Notes under the pieces: generated by a model | What the model was told of the DNA's origin: nothing | Databases searched by the model: none | The model's input: only the letters and a program-made list of their open reading frames with translations | In this document: positions 9,975 to 20,459 of the stretch, piece after piece | How positions within the stretch are numbered: the first letter of the stretch is position 1 | Layout: each line of letters begins with the position of its first letter | DNA from: Gilliamella apis | Lineage (GTDB): Bacteria > Pseudomonadota > Gammaproteobacteria > Enterobacterales > Orbaceae | Assembly (NCBI RefSeq): GCF_030758615.1 | Contig: NZ_CP132381.1 | Location: 2,356,001-2,420,000 of the forward strand | Length of the DNA: 64,000 bases | Reading direction: 5' to 3' | Program-made: the position numbers and the translations under genes

Positions 9975-11111
9975 TTAATAAAGTGAATGTTTATTATTTT
10001 CAATATGGTTTTTATCTAAACGCCCAAACATTTTAATGTAAGACCAGATAGTGTAGAAAAGAACAATTGGTAAAAAGATTACTACAACACCAAACATAAT
10101 ATTAAGTGTTAATTGACTAGAAGTTGCATCCCAAATAGTCAAACTAGCGTTTGGCATAATGCTTGATGGCATAATGAATGGGAATGTTGCAATTCCATAG
10201 GTAAGTAATACACAAGCAATAGTTAGTGAAGAAGATAAAAACACTAAGCCATTTTTATTCATACTAGAAAAGAAAATAGTTAATAATGGTAATAATACGC
10301 CTAATGCTGGAACCGCCCATAAAATAGGATAATTCATGTAATTGTTTAACCATGAAGAATCTGTTGATACAGTTTTAACTAATGGATTTGATACTCCATT
10401 ATGATCTATAGCACTTGTAATTTCATAGCCATGAATACCGAATGCAACCCAAACACCAGCCAATACAAAAGCAATTAGCATAATCAAACTTGCTATTTGC
10501 GTTGCTTTTCTCGCTCTTAAGTAAAGTTCACCTGAGGTTTTCATTTGCAACCAAGCACCGCCATGAGCAACGATTAACATCAAACTCACAATACCAGCTA
10601 ATATTGCAAATGGATTCAATAATTCAAAGAATGAACCATCATAAAAAGCACGTTTACTAATATCAAATCTAAATGGTACACCTTCTAATAAATTGCCAAA
10701 TGCAACCCCGAAAACAAGTGCTGGCACAAAACTACCGAAAAAGATTGCTATGTCCCACATATTACGCCATTTAGAATTTTCCAGTTTACTACGGTAATCA
10801 AAACCAATTGGTCTAAAGAATAGCGAACAGAGCACTAAAACCATCGCAATATAAAAACCTGAAAAAGATACCGCATAAGCCGTAGGCCATGCTGCAAAAA
10901 TACCTGCACCACCGGTGATTAACCAAACTTGGTTACCATCCCAGTGTGGTGCGATTGCATTTATCATGATTCGGCGTTCAGTATCGGTTTTGCCAATAAA
11001 AGGTAATAAAATACCGACACCCATATCGAAGCCATCAGTGATAACGAAAGCGATTAAAACAACACTAATCAACACCCACCAGATGACGCGTACAATTTCG
11101 TAATCAATCAT
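9975..11111 (-). CDS. cydB: Cytochrome bd ubiquinol oxidase subunit II
   Basis: Integral membrane subunit of the high-affinity terminal oxidase used at low oxygen. The N-terminus IVRVIWWVLISVVLIAFVITDGFDMG is typical for CydB. GGAGIFAAWPTAYA and many further helices follow. Length 378 aa equals the family norm. It follows cydA by 19 bp and precedes cydX by 9 bp in a single operon. Confidence 0.98.
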   Translation of the reverse strand: MIDYEIVRVIWWVLISVVLIAFVITDGFDMGVGILLPFIGKTDTERRIMINAIAPHWDGNQVWLITGGAGIFAAWPTAYAVSFSGFYIAMVLVLCSLFFRPIGFDYRSKLENSKWRNMWDIAIFFGSFVPALVFGVAFGNLLEGVPFRFDISKRAFYDGSFFELLNPFAILAGIVSLMLIVAHGGAWLQMKTSGELYLRARKATQIASLIMLIAFVLAGVWVAFGIHGYEITSAIDHNGVSNPLVKTVSTDSSWLNNYMNYPILWAVPALGVLLPLLTIFFSSMNKNGLVFLSSSLTIACVLLTYGIATFPFIMPSSIMPNASLTIWDATSSQLTLNIMFGVVVIFLPIVLFYTIWSYIKMFGRLDKNHIENNKHSLY

Positions 11112-11130
11112 TGTATATACTCCCTATGCC

Positions 11131-12702
11131 TTATTCCGATATTGATTGTGTTTTTTCATAATGGTAGCTACCAGTACCTAATGAACTAGGCCCTAATCGT
11201 GCAAACTTAAACATCAAGAACAGTTCAGCAACCAAGAACAGAGTATAAAGTCCACAAATTAGCACCATAGTAAATAATACCTCACCTGCGGTTAGCGAAG
11301 AATTAGCGACACCTGTTGGTAAAATATCTTGAATTGCCCATGGTTGACGACCATATTCAGCAACAAACCAACCACATTCACATGCTAACCAAGGGAATGG
11401 TAAAGATAATAGAAGTAAACGATATAACCAACGTTTTTCACCAATTCGGCCTTTATAGGTTGTCCATACAGCAAGTCCAGTACCTAAAATCATTAATAAG
11501 CCCAAACCAACCATACCTCTAAATGCCCAGAACAGAGGCCATACAGTAGGAATTGAATCTTCAGTTGCAGCTTTAATATGTTGTTCAGTCGCTTCCGGAA
11601 TTGTTAAATTATCACGATCAGTATAACGTTTAACTAAATAACCATAACCTAAATCAACTTTATTATCTTCAAAGGCTTTTAAGACAGTAGGATCCTGATC
11701 ACCTTTCTGAATTTTTTCCAAATTCGTATAAGCGAGAATACCATTACGAATTCGAGTTTCATTATTAGTTAAGATATCTCTTAAACCAGTAACTTGGGTA
11801 TCGAATGAACGAGTTGTCATGATTCCCATTATATAAGGAATTTCAAGAGCAAATAAATTTTCTTTCTTCTCTTGTGACGGGAACGCGATAACATTAAATG
11901 ATGCAGGTGCAGGTTGAGTTTCCCATTCACCTTCAATTGCCGCAAGTTTTGCTGGTTGTACAGTTGTCAACTCATGACCAGCCTCATCCCCCATGATTGC
12001 GACAACAATTGACATAATAAAACCAAACACAGCTGCTACAGCGAAAGAACGTTTTGCAAAAGGCAAATCTCGTTTTTTTAGTAGATAATACGAACTAATA
12101 CTTAAAACAAAGATTGCACCGGTTAAATATCCTGCTGCAACAGTATGAACAAACTTGTATTGTGCAACAGTATTAGTAATTAATTCAAAGAAACTGGCCA
12201 TTTCCATACGAGAGGTAATTGGGTTAAAGTCTGAACCGATTGGAAATTGCATCCAACCATTGGCAACTAAAATCCAAAGTGCTGAGAAATTAGAACCAAA
12301 AGCTACACACCAGGTAACCATTAAATGTTTACCACGACTTAATCTATCCCAGCCAAAAAAGAATAAACCAACCATCGTTGATTCTAAGAAAAATGCCATT
12401 AATCCTTCAATCGCAAGCGGTGCACCAAATATATCACCAACATAATGCGAGTAATAAGACCAGTTAGTCCCAAATTGGAACTCCATGGTTAAACCGGTAG
12501 CAACACCAACGGCAAAATTAATACCGAACAGTTTACCCCAGAATTTAGTCATATCTTTCCAAACTTGCTTGCCACTAACCACATATACTGTTTCCATAAT
12601 TGCAAGCATAAACGCCATACCTAACGTTAATGGAACAAAAATAAAATGATACATTGCGGTGAGTGCAAACTGAAGTCTTGATAATTCTACAATATCAAAC
12701 AT
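11131..12702 (-). CDS. cydA: Cytochrome bd ubiquinol oxidase subunit I
   Basis: Haem-bearing subunit that oxidises quinol and reduces oxygen in the inner membrane. The N-terminus [19 protein letters not shown] includes the histidine expected to ligate haem b595. The quinol-binding loop has [14 protein letters not shown]. The signature [10 protein letters not shown] is present near residue 450. Length 523 aa. The upstream region contains an FNR-like site and a perfect palindrome. Confidence 0.98.
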   Translation of the reverse strand: MFDIVELSRLQFALTAMYHFIFVPLTLGMAFMLAIMETVYVVSGKQVWKDMTKFWGKLFGINFAVGVATGLTMEFQFGTNWSYYSHYVGDIFGAPLAIEGLMAFFLESTMVGLFFFGWDRLSRGKHLMVTWCVAFGSNFSALWILVANGWMQFPIGSDFNPITSRMEMASFFELITNTVAQYKFVHTVAAGYLTGAIFVLSISSYYLLKKRDLPFAKRSFAVAAVFGFIMSIVVAIMGDEAGHELTTVQPAKLAAIEGEWETQPAPASFNVIAFPSQEKKENLFALEIPYIMGIMTTRSFDTQVTGLRDILTNNETRIRNGILAYTNLEKIQKGDQDPTVLKAFEDNKVDLGYGYLVKRYTDRDNLTIPEATEQHIKAATEDSIPTVWPLFWAFRGMVGLGLLMILGTGLAVWTTYKGRIGEKRWLYRLLLLSLPFPWLACECGWFVAEYGRQPWAIQDILPTGVANSSLTAGEVLFTMVLICGLYTLFLVAELFLMFKFARLGPSSLGTGSYHYEKTQSISE

Positions 12703-12757
12703 AATGTGCTCCCTTTATCCTTAAATACCCACAAATTTTTTGTCGTTATTTATTGTA

Positions 12758-12778
12758 TTTTACAATATTATTGTAAAA
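12758..12778. promoter_or_regulatory. Palindromic candidate operator upstream of cydA
   Basis: TTTTACAATA and its exact complement are separated by one T, giving a 10-bp perfect inverted repeat about 55 bp before the cydA start. It is not followed by a T-run and lies between sucD and cydA, where it could be an operator or part of a promoter. The binding protein is unknown. Confidence 0.4.
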
Positions 12779-12785
12779 ATAAAAC

Positions 12786-12799
12786 TTGATGAATGTCAA
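12786..12799. promoter_or_regulatory. FNR-like site upstream of cydA
   Basis: TTGAT-N4-GTCAA differs from the FNR consensus TTGAT-N4-ATCAA at one position and lies about 84 bp before the cydA start. cydAB is FNR-controlled in E. coli, which supports the reading. Confidence 0.45.
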
Positions 12800-12809
12800 A
12801 AAAATGAAA

Positions 12810-13676
12810 TTAAAGGTGTTTTTTTACCGTTTCACCGATTTCAGCCAAACTATTTACGACAATGATTCCTGCGGCTTGTAATGCTTTAGTTTTATCGGCA
12901 GCAGTCCCTTTATTTCCAGAAATGATTGCCCCAGCATGGCCCATACGTTTACCTACAGGTGCCGAAACACCAGCAATATAAGCGATAACAGGCTTAGTGA
13001 CATTTTGTTTGATGTAATTAGCAGCTTCTTCTTCGGCACTACCACCAATTTCACCTATCATAACAATAGCCTCTGTCTTAGGATCTTGCTGAAGTAATTT
13101 TAGAATGGAGATAAAATCACTACCCGGAATAGCATCGCCGCCAATTCCAACACAAACTGATTGGCCTAATCCGATATCGGTAGTCTGTTTTACAGCTTCA
13201 TAAGTCAAAGTACCCGAACGAGAAACAATACCTACTTTTCCTGCAAAATGAATATGTCCAGGCATAATACCTATTTTACACTCATCAGGTACAATAATTC
13301 CAGGACAATTAGGCCCTATCATAACAACATCATTTTCAACTAATTTTTGTTTAACGATAAGCATATCCAAAGTTGGAATACCTTCTGTAATACATACTAT
13401 TAGTTTGATACCTGCATCAATCGCTTCTAAAATCGAGTCTTTACCAAATGCAGCAGGGACATAAATTACCGTTGCGGTTGCACCCGTTGCCAGAACGGCT
13501 TCTTTAACTGTATTAAACACAGGTAAGCCTAAATGCATGGTACCGCCTTTACCTGGCGTTACACCACCGACGATTTTTGTTCCATAAGCAATTGCTTGCT
13601 CACAATGGAAAGTACCTTGACTGCCTGTGAATCCCTGACAAATCACTTTTGTTTCTTTATTAATCAAAATTGACAT
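12810..13676 (-). CDS. sucD: Succinyl-CoA synthetase alpha subunit
   Basis: Forms succinyl-CoA ligase with SucC, interconverting succinyl-CoA and succinate with nucleotide phosphorylation. The N-terminal CoA-binding domain has [12 protein letters not shown], and GHAGAIISG contains His247, the phosphorylated active-site histidine. Length 288 aa. It follows sucC by 24 bp. The neighbouring sucAB genes that supply succinyl-CoA in the TCA cycle are not here. Confidence 0.98.
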   Translation of the reverse strand: MSILINKETKVICQGFTGSQGTFHCEQAIAYGTKIVGGVTPGKGGTMHLGLPVFNTVKEAVLATGATATVIYVPAAFGKDSILEAIDAGIKLIVCITEGIPTLDMLIVKQKLVENDVVMIGPNCPGIIVPDECKIGIMPGHIHFAGKVGIVSRSGTLTYEAVKQTTDIGLGQSVCVGIGGDAIPGSDFISILKLLQQDPKTEAIVMIGEIGGSAEEEAANYIKQNVTKPVIAYIAGVSAPVGKRMGHAGAIISGNKGTAADKTKALQAAGIIVVNSLAEIGETVKKHL

Positions 13677-13700
13677 AATAATTTTTCTCCACCCATCCTA

Positions 13701-14873
13701 TTATTGTGCAACAGCAACAATTTGTTGGGCTGCATCGACTAAACCTTTTGCTGTGATAACATTCAATTCGCTTTTAGCCAAAATCTCTCTTGCTAGCTCA
13801 GCATTATTACCTTCAAGACGAACAACAACAGGCACGGTCAAACCTATCTCTTTAATTGCATCAATTATGCCATTAGCAATAAGATCACAACGAACAATAC
13901 CACCAAAAATATTGACTAAAATGGCTTTGACATTTTTATCTGATAAAATTAATTTGAACGCTTCCGCTACGCGCTCTTTCGTTGTGCCACCACCTACATC
14001 TAAAAAGTTCGCTGGCTCACCACCATAAAGTTTGATCATATCCATAGTTGCCATCGCAAGGCCGGCACCATTAACCATACAACCGATATTACCTTCCAGT
14101 GAAACATAGCTAATGCCTTGTTTAGCTGCTATTGATTCACGTTCATCTTCTTGGGTTGTATCTCTTAATATTGCTAATTCAGGATGTCTAAACATAGCAT
14201 TATCATCTAAAACAACTTTAGCATCTAAACAAATTAATTCTTGTGAATCAGTAATAACTAAAGGATTTACCTCAGCTAATGAAACATCATTATTGATAAA
14301 AAGATTAGCAAAATTGACAAATAATTTGGCAAATTGGTTGACGAGTTTACCGCTAAGACCGAGCTTGAATGCGAGCTCACGACCTTGATAGCCACATGGT
14401 CCTGTTAATGGATCAAGCGATATCTTGTGAATTAAATGCGGCGAGGTTTCAGCAACTTTTTCAATATCAACGCCACCTTCGGTCGATGCCATCACCACAA
14501 TACGTTTGCTACTACGATCAATTACTGCACCTAAATAAAGCTCTTTAGCTATATTGGAGGCCTTCTCAATTAAAATCTGATTAACGGGTTGACCTTTAGA
14601 TGTTGTTTGATAAGTGACTAAATACTGGCCTAGCCATTTTTCAGCAAAAAGCTTTATTTCATTAAAATCCTTAGTACAAATGACCCCGCCAGATTTACCT
14701 CGTCCCCCAGCATGAACTTGGCATTTTGCCACCCAAGCGCTCGTCGTTGTTTGCGAGGAAAGTTCAGCCAATGTATCTTGTATTTCATCGATAGAGTTAC
14801 AAACATAACCTTCAGGCACTGGCAAATTATACTGTTTAAATAAGTGTTTCGATTGATACTCATGCAGGTTCAT
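13701..14873 (-). CDS. sucC: Succinyl-CoA synthetase beta subunit
   Basis: ATP-grasp subunit that binds nucleotide and succinate. The N-terminus [18 protein letters not shown] is characteristic. [10 protein letters not shown] and [11 protein letters not shown], then [12 protein letters not shown], mark the nucleotide and succinate binding regions. Length 390 aa. It is the first gene of sucCD; upstream is divergent fldA rather than sucB, so at this locus the two genes are separated from the rest of the TCA cluster. Confidence 0.98.
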   Translation of the reverse strand: MNLHEYQSKHLFKQYNLPVPEGYVCNSIDEIQDTLAELSSQTTTSAWVAKCQVHAGGRGKSGGVICTKDFNEIKLFAEKWLGQYLVTYQTTSKGQPVNQILIEKASNIAKELYLGAVIDRSSKRIVVMASTEGGVDIEKVAETSPHLIHKISLDPLTGPCGYQGRELAFKLGLSGKLVNQFAKLFVNFANLFINNDVSLAEVNPLVITDSQELICLDAKVVLDDNAMFRHPELAILRDTTQEDERESIAAKQGISYVSLEGNIGCMVNGAGLAMATMDMIKLYGGEPANFLDVGGGTTKERVAEAFKLILSDKNVKAILVNIFGGIVRCDLIANGIIDAIKEIGLTVPVVVRLEGNNAELAREILAKSELNVITAKGLVDAAQQIVAVAQ

Positions 14874-15049
14874 AAATAAATCCCAAAGCTTTGATTGCCA
14901 AAAATAGTGGCTAATTTTAATTCAAGATGTAAAGATTGTGTAGTAAATAATTACTTATGTTTATAGTAATTGAGAATTATTGCTGATAACTACCGACAAT
15001 GATATACTCAAAAATATATTGATATTGTAAAAACAGTAAAGGTAAAAAT

Positions 15050-15562
15050 ATGACACAAGTTGGAATCTTTTTTGGTAGTGACACCGGTAATACAGAGAAT
15101 GTAGCTAAACAAATCCAACAAATTTTAGGTACAGATAAAGCAGATCTTTTCGATATTGCAAAAACTACAAAAGAACATATCGAAAAATATGACTGCTTAT
15201 TTTTTGGTATCCCAACTTGGTATTATGGCGAATCTCAAGCTGATTGGGACGATTTTTTCCCTAATTTGGAACAAATTGATTTTAATGGTAAAACTGTAGC
15301 AATTTTTGGCTGTGGTGATCAAGAAGATTACGCTGAATATTTTTGTGATGCGATGGGAACGATTCGCGATATTATCGAACCTAAAGGAGCAAAAATTGTT
15401 GGTCATTGGTCAACAGAAGGATACAGCTTTGAAGCATCGAAAAGTTTAGTTGATGATAATCATTTTGTTGGTTTAGCCATTGATGAAGATCGTCAACCAG
15501 AATTAACCGAAGAACGCATTAATAATTGGGTGAAACAAGTAAAAACCGAAATGAATATTTGA
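15050..15562 (+). CDS. fldA: Flavodoxin 1
   Basis: Small FMN electron carrier. The phosphate-binding loop is GSDTGNTE at residues 9-16. The FMN-stacking residues are in TWYYGESQADW and GCGDQEDYAEYFCDAMG. Length 170 aa (long-chain flavodoxin, with the C-terminal loop). It lies 78 bp upstream of fur, the enterobacterial order; the small uof frame found between them in E. coli is not apparent. Confidence 0.97.
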   Translation: MTQVGIFFGSDTGNTENVAKQIQQILGTDKADLFDIAKTTKEHIEKYDCLFFGIPTWYYGESQADWDDFFPNLEQIDFNGKTVAIFGCGDQEDYAEYFCDAMGTIRDIIEPKGAKIVGHWSTEGYSFEASKSLVDDNHFVGLAIDEDRQPELTEERINNWVKQVKTEMNI

Positions 15563-15640
15563 TCTATCAAAGTGATTTATTTTATTTTCCGTACATATTT
15601 TTATAATATGTTTTATTAAACAACTCAACTGGAATGTAAT

Positions 15641-16099
15641 ATGACGAATCATGATAAAGATAATAATGCAGCACTGAAAAGTGCCGGCTTAAAGGTTACC
15701 TTACCACGATTAAAAATTTTAGAATTATTACGAGACCCTTCATGCCAACACATTACTGTAGAAGATCTTTATAAAAAACTACTTGATATGGGTGAAGAAA
15801 TTGGCCTTGCAACGGTTTATCGAGTATTGAATCAATTTGACGATGCCGGAATTGTGACTCGACACAATTTTGAAGGTGGCAGAGCTGTTTTCGAACTTGC
15901 TTCACAAAAACACCACGATCATTTAATTTGTTTAGATTGTGGCGAAGTGTTTGAATTTCGAGATGAAACAATTAATCAACGTCAAAAAGAAATTGCAGAA
16001 CAATATGGCGTTACCCTCACTTTTCATAGCTTATATCTTTACGGACATTGTAAAGCTGGTAACTGTAAAGCTCATCCCGAACTTCATACTAAAAAATAA
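15641..16099 (+). CDS. fur: Ferric uptake regulator Fur
   Basis: Iron-responsive repressor. The N-terminal winged helix includes LKVTLPRLKILELL and GLATVYRVLNQFDDAG. Metal-site residues are in QKHHDHLICLDCGEVFEF, with CxxC zinc cysteines, and a second cysteine pair (CKAGNC) near the C-terminus. Length 152 aa. A strong terminator overlaps the stop codon. Confidence 0.98.
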   Translation: MTNHDKDNNAALKSAGLKVTLPRLKILELLRDPSCQHITVEDLYKKLLDMGEEIGLATVYRVLNQFDDAGIVTRHNFEGGRAVFELASQKHHDHLICLDCGEVFEFRDETINQRQKEIAEQYGVTLTFHSLYLYGHCKAGNCKAHPELHTKK

Positions 16100-16120
16100 G
16101 CCTATTTTATAGGCTTTTTT
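16098..16120 (+). terminator. Terminator of fur
   Basis: AAGCCTAT, a TTT loop and ATAGGCTT, running into six T. The left arm overlaps the fur stop codon. Confidence 0.88.
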
Positions 16121-16167
16121 ACTTATTGAGAATAATACATACTTTTATCTGTCAGGTTAATAATCAC

Positions 16168-16710
16168 ATGAAGCAGCTTTTAAATTTTATCCCACTTATC
16201 GTATTTTTTATATTTTTAACAATTTACGATATTTTTGTCGGCGTCCAAGCATTAATGATTGCCTCAACAATATCCTTTTTAATTATTCTTGTTATGTATA
16301 AAAAAATTGACAAAGTTGAGCTGATATCTTATCTGATGGTAATGATTTTTGGTGGCGTGACATTGTTAACTCGCGAACCTAATATTATCAAATGGAAAGT
16401 AACCATTATTAACTTTTTATTTGCTACTGCTTTATCTGTTAGTCAGTTTATTTTCAAGAAAAATCTTATACAAAAAATGTTAGGTAAAGAGATACAGCTT
16501 GATATAACAGTCTGGAATAAGTTGAATCTAATATGGATTGTATTTTTTATTGCCTGTGGAACTTTCAGTTTAATTGCAACATATTATGCAACAGATGACT
16601 TCTTCTGGATTTTTAAAGTATTTATTTTACCGGCTGTATCTTTAATAATGTCTTTGATCTCGGGTATTTATATTTACCGAAATATGAGTAAGGCCACTGA
16701 CAACGGATAA
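16168..16710 (+). CDS. yciB: YciB, inner-membrane septation protein A
   Basis: Polytopic membrane protein of the IspA/YciB family, linked to cell division and envelope synthesis. I place the start at the internal ATG at 16168, because MKQLLNFIPLIVFF matches the known N-terminus. The 14 codons upstream (frame opening at 16126) have no family match and would overlap the fur terminator region. The family motif KWKVTIINFLFA is present, with QKMLGKEI and LSGIYIYR further on. The resulting length of 180 aa is normal. yciA follows 27 bp later, as in enterobacteria. Confidence 0.92.
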   Translation: MKQLLNFIPLIVFFIFLTIYDIFVGVQALMIASTISFLIILVMYKKIDKVELISYLMVMIFGGVTLLTREPNIIKWKVTIINFLFATALSVSQFIFKKNLIQKMLGKEIQLDITVWNKLNLIWIVFFIACGTFSLIATYYATDDFFWIFKVFILPAVSLIMSLISGIYIYRNMSKATDNG

Positions 16711-16737
16711 AATTATATAGGTAGGAGTATTATCAAC

Positions 16738-17196
16738 ATGACACAAAATGACAACATCCCTAAGGGACAATTAGTATTACGAACCTTAGCTATGCCGGCA
16801 GACACTAATCCACATGGCCATATTTTTGGCGGATGGATCATGTCGCAAATGGACTTAGCTGGAGGTATTTTAGCTAAAGAAATTGCCAAAAGAAGAGTAG
16901 TGACAGTTAATGCAAGTAGTATTACTTTTCACAAACCGGCAATGGTTGGGGATGTAGTATGTTGTTATGCTCATTGTATAAAAACTGGCACTACCTCGAT
17001 TACCATCGAGATTGAAGTTTGGATTAAAAAAGTAACCGATTCAGAAATTGCTACGCAGCGTTTTCGTATCACTGATGCTACTTTTACTTATGTTTCTGTA
17101 GATAAACACAATAATCCAAAACCTTTGCCAGAAATATTTCAACATTATGATTGTACTAAAGATCCTATTAGCAAATTAAACTTAACTTATAGCTGA
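16738..17196 (+). CDS. yciA: YciA acyl-CoA thioesterase
   Basis: Hot-dog-fold thioesterase that hydrolyses acyl-CoAs, thought to balance lipid precursors. HGHIFGGWIMSQMDLAGG contains the conserved His/Asp active-site segment. Length 152 aa. A GTAGGAG ribosome binding site lies a few bases upstream. Cardiolipin synthase starts 5 bp after its stop, giving a membrane-lipid cluster yciB-yciA-cls. Confidence 0.95.
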   Translation: MTQNDNIPKGQLVLRTLAMPADTNPHGHIFGGWIMSQMDLAGGILAKEIAKRRVVTVNASSITFHKPAMVGDVVCCYAHCIKTGTTSITIEIEVWIKKVTDSEIATQRFRITDATFTYVSVDKHNNPKPLPEIFQHYDCTKDPISKLNLTYS

Positions 17197-17201
17197 TAAA
17201 T

Positions 17202-18665
17202 ATGCAATTTACATCATTCCATGCATTAATAAGTACATTAATTTTTCTCGTTTACTGGTTGCTTATTGTGTCGACCACGCTACGTATTGTCTTCAAAAGA
17301 AGACCAACTACTTACGTGATTGCATGGATGTTGGTCATTTATATATTACCTATTATTGGCATTATTCTTTACTTCGCCTTAGGCGAAACCCATTTAGGGC
17401 AACAGCGAGCTAAGCGTGCGCAAAAAATGCGCCCAACGATCACCAAATTTATTAAGCAATTATGCGCTTTTCCTGATATTTTTACCGCTAAAGTCAGTCA
17501 AGTTAGTAAGCCTATTTTTCAACTTTGTAAACATCAAACAGGACTTGACGGTATAAAAGGCAATCATATTGAATTATTAAGTGATACCGACACCATTTTC
17601 AATCGTCTTATTGAAGATATCAATAATGCAAACTCCAACATAGAAATGGTTTTTTATATCTGGAATGAAGGCGGTAAAGCAGATGATGTTGAACAAGCAC
17701 TAATACAAGCTACGCAAAGAGGCGTTACCTGTCGATTAATGATTGACTCAGCAGGAAGTAGACATTTTATTCGATCGAAAGCCTGCCAAAGAATGCGTGA
17801 TGCAGGTATTATCATTATAGAGGCGTTACAAGTTAATCTATTAAGATTTATGTTTAGACGACTTGATTTGCGTCAGCACCGTAAGGTAGCCATTATAGAT
17901 AATTATATCTCCTATACCGGAAGTATGAATATTGTTGACCCTAGATTCTTTAAACAAAACAAGCATGTTGGAGAATGGGTTGATATCATGATCAGAATGA
18001 ATGGACCAGTTACTACCTTAATGGGAGCTATATATGCGAGTGATTGGGAACTTGAAACAGGGAAACATTTAGCTCTACCACAAATTACGGATTTTGCTGA
18101 ACCACCAGAAGAAAAGAAACATATTATGCAGCTTATTCCTTCTGGTCCTGGTTATACCGAAAACATGATCCATCAAGTGTTATTGACAGCAATTTATTCT
18201 GCTCAAGAAAAAATTATTTTTACTACACCTTATTTAGTACCTAGTGATGATATTTTACATGCAATCTGCACTGCCGCCCAACGTGGTGTTGAGGTTATTA
18301 TCATTACGCCGAAAAAGAACGACTCATTAATGGTAAAATGGGCTAGTCGCGCTTTCTTTTCAGAATTATTAAATAGTGGCGTTAAACTTTATCAATTTAA
18401 TGATAATTTATTACATACAAAAAGTGTTCTAGTTGATAATCAACTTAGCCTAGTTGGAACCGTTAATTTAGATATGCGCAGTTTATGGTTGAATTTTGAA
18501 ATCACTACTGTAATTGATGACGCTCAATTTGCCAAATCACTATCACAGCTACTAAAACAATATTTATCACAGTCAGAAGAAATTAATATCCAAAAATGGA
18601 ATAAACGACCAATCTGGCAACGTGTGATTGAACGATTATTCTACTTTTTTGCCCCTTTACTCTAG
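17202..18665 (+). CDS. clsA: Cardiolipin synthase A
   Basis: Phospholipase-D superfamily enzyme that joins two phosphatidylglycerols to make cardiolipin. Two N-terminal membrane helices are followed by two HKD motifs: HRKVAIIDN and HTKSVLVDN. Between them the FFxxPYL-like segments FTTPYLVPSDD mark the catalytic domain. Length 487 aa, close to the E. coli ClsA size. It begins 5 bp after yciA and is probably co-transcribed. Confidence 0.95.
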   Translation: MQFTSFHALISTLIFLVYWLLIVSTTLRIVFKRRPTTYVIAWMLVIYILPIIGIILYFALGETHLGQQRAKRAQKMRPTITKFIKQLCAFPDIFTAKVSQVSKPIFQLCKHQTGLDGIKGNHIELLSDTDTIFNRLIEDINNANSNIEMVFYIWNEGGKADDVEQALIQATQRGVTCRLMIDSAGSRHFIRSKACQRMRDAGIIIIEALQVNLLRFMFRRLDLRQHRKVAIIDNYISYTGSMNIVDPRFFKQNKHVGEWVDIMIRMNGPVTTLMGAIYASDWELETGKHLALPQITDFAEPPEEKKHIMQLIPSGPGYTENMIHQVLLTAIYSAQEKIIFTTPYLVPSDDILHAICTAAQRGVEVIIITPKKNDSLMVKWASRAFFSELLNSGVKLYQFNDNLLHTKSVLVDNQLSLVGTVNLDMRSLWLNFEITTVIDDAQFAKSLSQLLKQYLSQSEEINIQKWNKRPIWQRVIERLFYFFAPLL

Positions 18666-18698
18666 GTAATTTTAGATAATTAACAGGCAAAAGAGCCC

Positions 18699-19529
18699 TT
18701 AATAGCCTTTTTGTGATATATCAGGTAGAAATTGATTATCCGCGATACGAAAAACTTTAGATTCAATCACCCCATCTTGATTAAGAATAATTTCTCGCCA
18801 CCCAGGTGCATCTTCATTAGATAACTGAAAATCATAACAATTAGGTTTAAATTGAAAACATGTAGAAGGCGTCGAAAATGCATGACAATTATGCCAAATA
18901 TGATCTTGTTGTTGGTGAATATGTCCCCAACCTACTCCTTTTATAATAGGATTATGCTTGATGATTTCTTCGAGTTTGTAACTATTTTTTAAAATATGCT
19001 CATCCAGCCAATCACAACCTGAGGAAATCGGATGATGATGCAAAAATACTAGTGCATTTTTATCGGCATGCGCAGTTAAAGTATTTTCTAAAAACTGCAA
19101 TTCAGATTCAGGCAACATTCCATAAGCCTGCCCTACAACTTGACTATTTAATAACACAATTAACCAGTTATCGCCGAGTAATATACTTTTATTTTCAGCA
19201 AGTTGATAATTCGAAAATACCTCTTGCATATAACTATAGTTATCATGATTACCGGCTAACCAAACACACGGTGTAGCAAATTTTTGAATTTGCTCTGCAA
19301 AGCGTGCATATGATTTTTTAGCACCATCTTGGACAAAATCACCCGTTGCAACAATCAAATCAAATTTCTTATTGCTGCGCTCAATTTCAGAAATAACTGA
19401 TAAAAAACTGGCATTTGACTTAACACCTAGCAATGCGCCATTATCATCAGCAAACAGATGTGTATCAGTAATATGCAGTATTTTTGCACAATGCTTATTA
19501 CGTATTTGAAGCTTCAAAAGTGACTCCAA
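18699..19529 (-). CDS. cpdA: 3',5'-cyclic AMP phosphodiesterase CpdA
   Basis: Metallophosphoesterase that hydrolyses cAMP. Metal-binding motifs appear in order: ITDTHLF, ATGDFVQDG, AGNHDNY, LHHHP, and GHIHQ. Translation starts at TTG (complement of 19527-19529). The resulting MESLL is the conserved N-terminus and AGAGGT-like sequence precedes it. Length 276 aa. Lies between nudF and clsA; in E. coli a small gene (yqiB) separates nudF and cpdA, but here it is missing. Confidence 0.95.
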   Translation of the reverse strand: MESLLKLQIRNKHCAKILHITDTHLFADDNGALLGVKSNASFLSVISEIERSNKKFDLIVATGDFVQDGAKKSYARFAEQIQKFATPCVWLAGNHDNYSYMQEVFSNYQLAENKSILLGDNWLIVLLNSQVVGQAYGMLPESELQFLENTLTAHADKNALVFLHHHPISSGCDWLDEHILKNSYKLEEIIKHNPIIKGVGWGHIHQQQDHIWHNCHAFSTPSTCFQFKPNCYDFQLSNEDAPGWREIILNQDGVIESKVFRIADNQFLPDISQKGY

Positions 19530-19689
19530 AATCTACCTCTATCATTTATTATATGAAATCATGCCAGTAATAGAATTGATATTGTGATCAACATCACAAT
19601 TTTTATTTTAAATCATGATGTTATACTAAATTGTAAAATAAATTCTATTTTTAGGAAAGTAATAATTGCTTAGTTTAACAAAAAACTGC

Positions 19690-20319
19690 TTATTTCCACT
19701 CATTCTTTAGTGTTAGATGATTAAGTTGTAACCACTGTAGTGCAATAATTGAAGCGGCATTATTAATTACTCCTTCTTCAACCCATTTATACGCTTGTTC
19801 ACGACTTACTACATGAACCTTAATATCTTCGTTTTCTTCGGCCAAACCATGTACACCTTTTGCGGTCGAAGAATCAACTTGACCAACCAAAATATGCAAC
19901 TGCTCAGTTAAGCCGCCTGGTGAAGCTAAATAACTAATGATCGGCTTACATTGTCCAATAACAATACCTGCCTCTTCCATCGCTTCTCGTCTTGCTACTT
20001 CTTCAGTCGACTCATTATCATGATCCATCATGCCGGCAATTAATTCTAATATCCATGGGCTAGCTTGAGTATCAATAGCTGCGATACGAATTTGTTCTAT
20101 AAGGACAACTTCATCTCGTTTATCATCATAAGCTAAAAGCACCACAGCATGACCGCGTTCTAGAATTTCACGCGAAACCATTTCGCTTACAGAACCATCA
20201 AACTTACGATATTGAAAACGATATTCAAACAACGAGAAAAAACCTTTATATAAAATTCGTTTAGTTAAATTAAACACATCTTTTTTGTTAAAAATTACTG
20301 GGGTAGATTTATATTTCAT
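19690..20319 (-). CDS. nudF: ADP-ribose pyrophosphatase NudF
   Basis: Nudix hydrolase that splits ADP-ribose to AMP and ribose-5-phosphate. The Nudix box reads GMMDHDNESTEEVARREAME followed by EAGI, meeting the GX5EX7REUXEEXGU pattern. Length 209 aa. Divergent from tolC, as in enterobacteria (tolC/nudF). Confidence 0.95.
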   Translation of the reverse strand: MKYKSTPVIFNKKDVFNLTKRILYKGFFSLFEYRFQYRKFDGSVSEMVSREILERGHAVVLLAYDDKRDEVVLIEQIRIAAIDTQASPWILELIAGMMDHDNESTEEVARREAMEEAGIVIGQCKPIISYLASPGGLTEQLHILVGQVDSSTAKGVHGLAEENEDIKVHVVSREQAYKWVEEGVINNAASIIALQWLQLNHLTLKNEWK

Positions 20320-20459
20320 ATTAAGTTCTCGATTTTAAGCTAAATTTTAATAAAAAGTGCGAATAACCAATATGGGCACTTTCTATATGCTAATTATCTG
20401 TTAAAATTACGCAATTGAAAAATATTATTCTATTTTATTGCTTTTAAAGAGAAAGATTG

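Noticed and set aside
16126..16167. Upstream ATG for yciB
   Set aside because: Adds 14 residues without family match directly after the fur terminator; the ATG at 16168 gives the known N-terminus.
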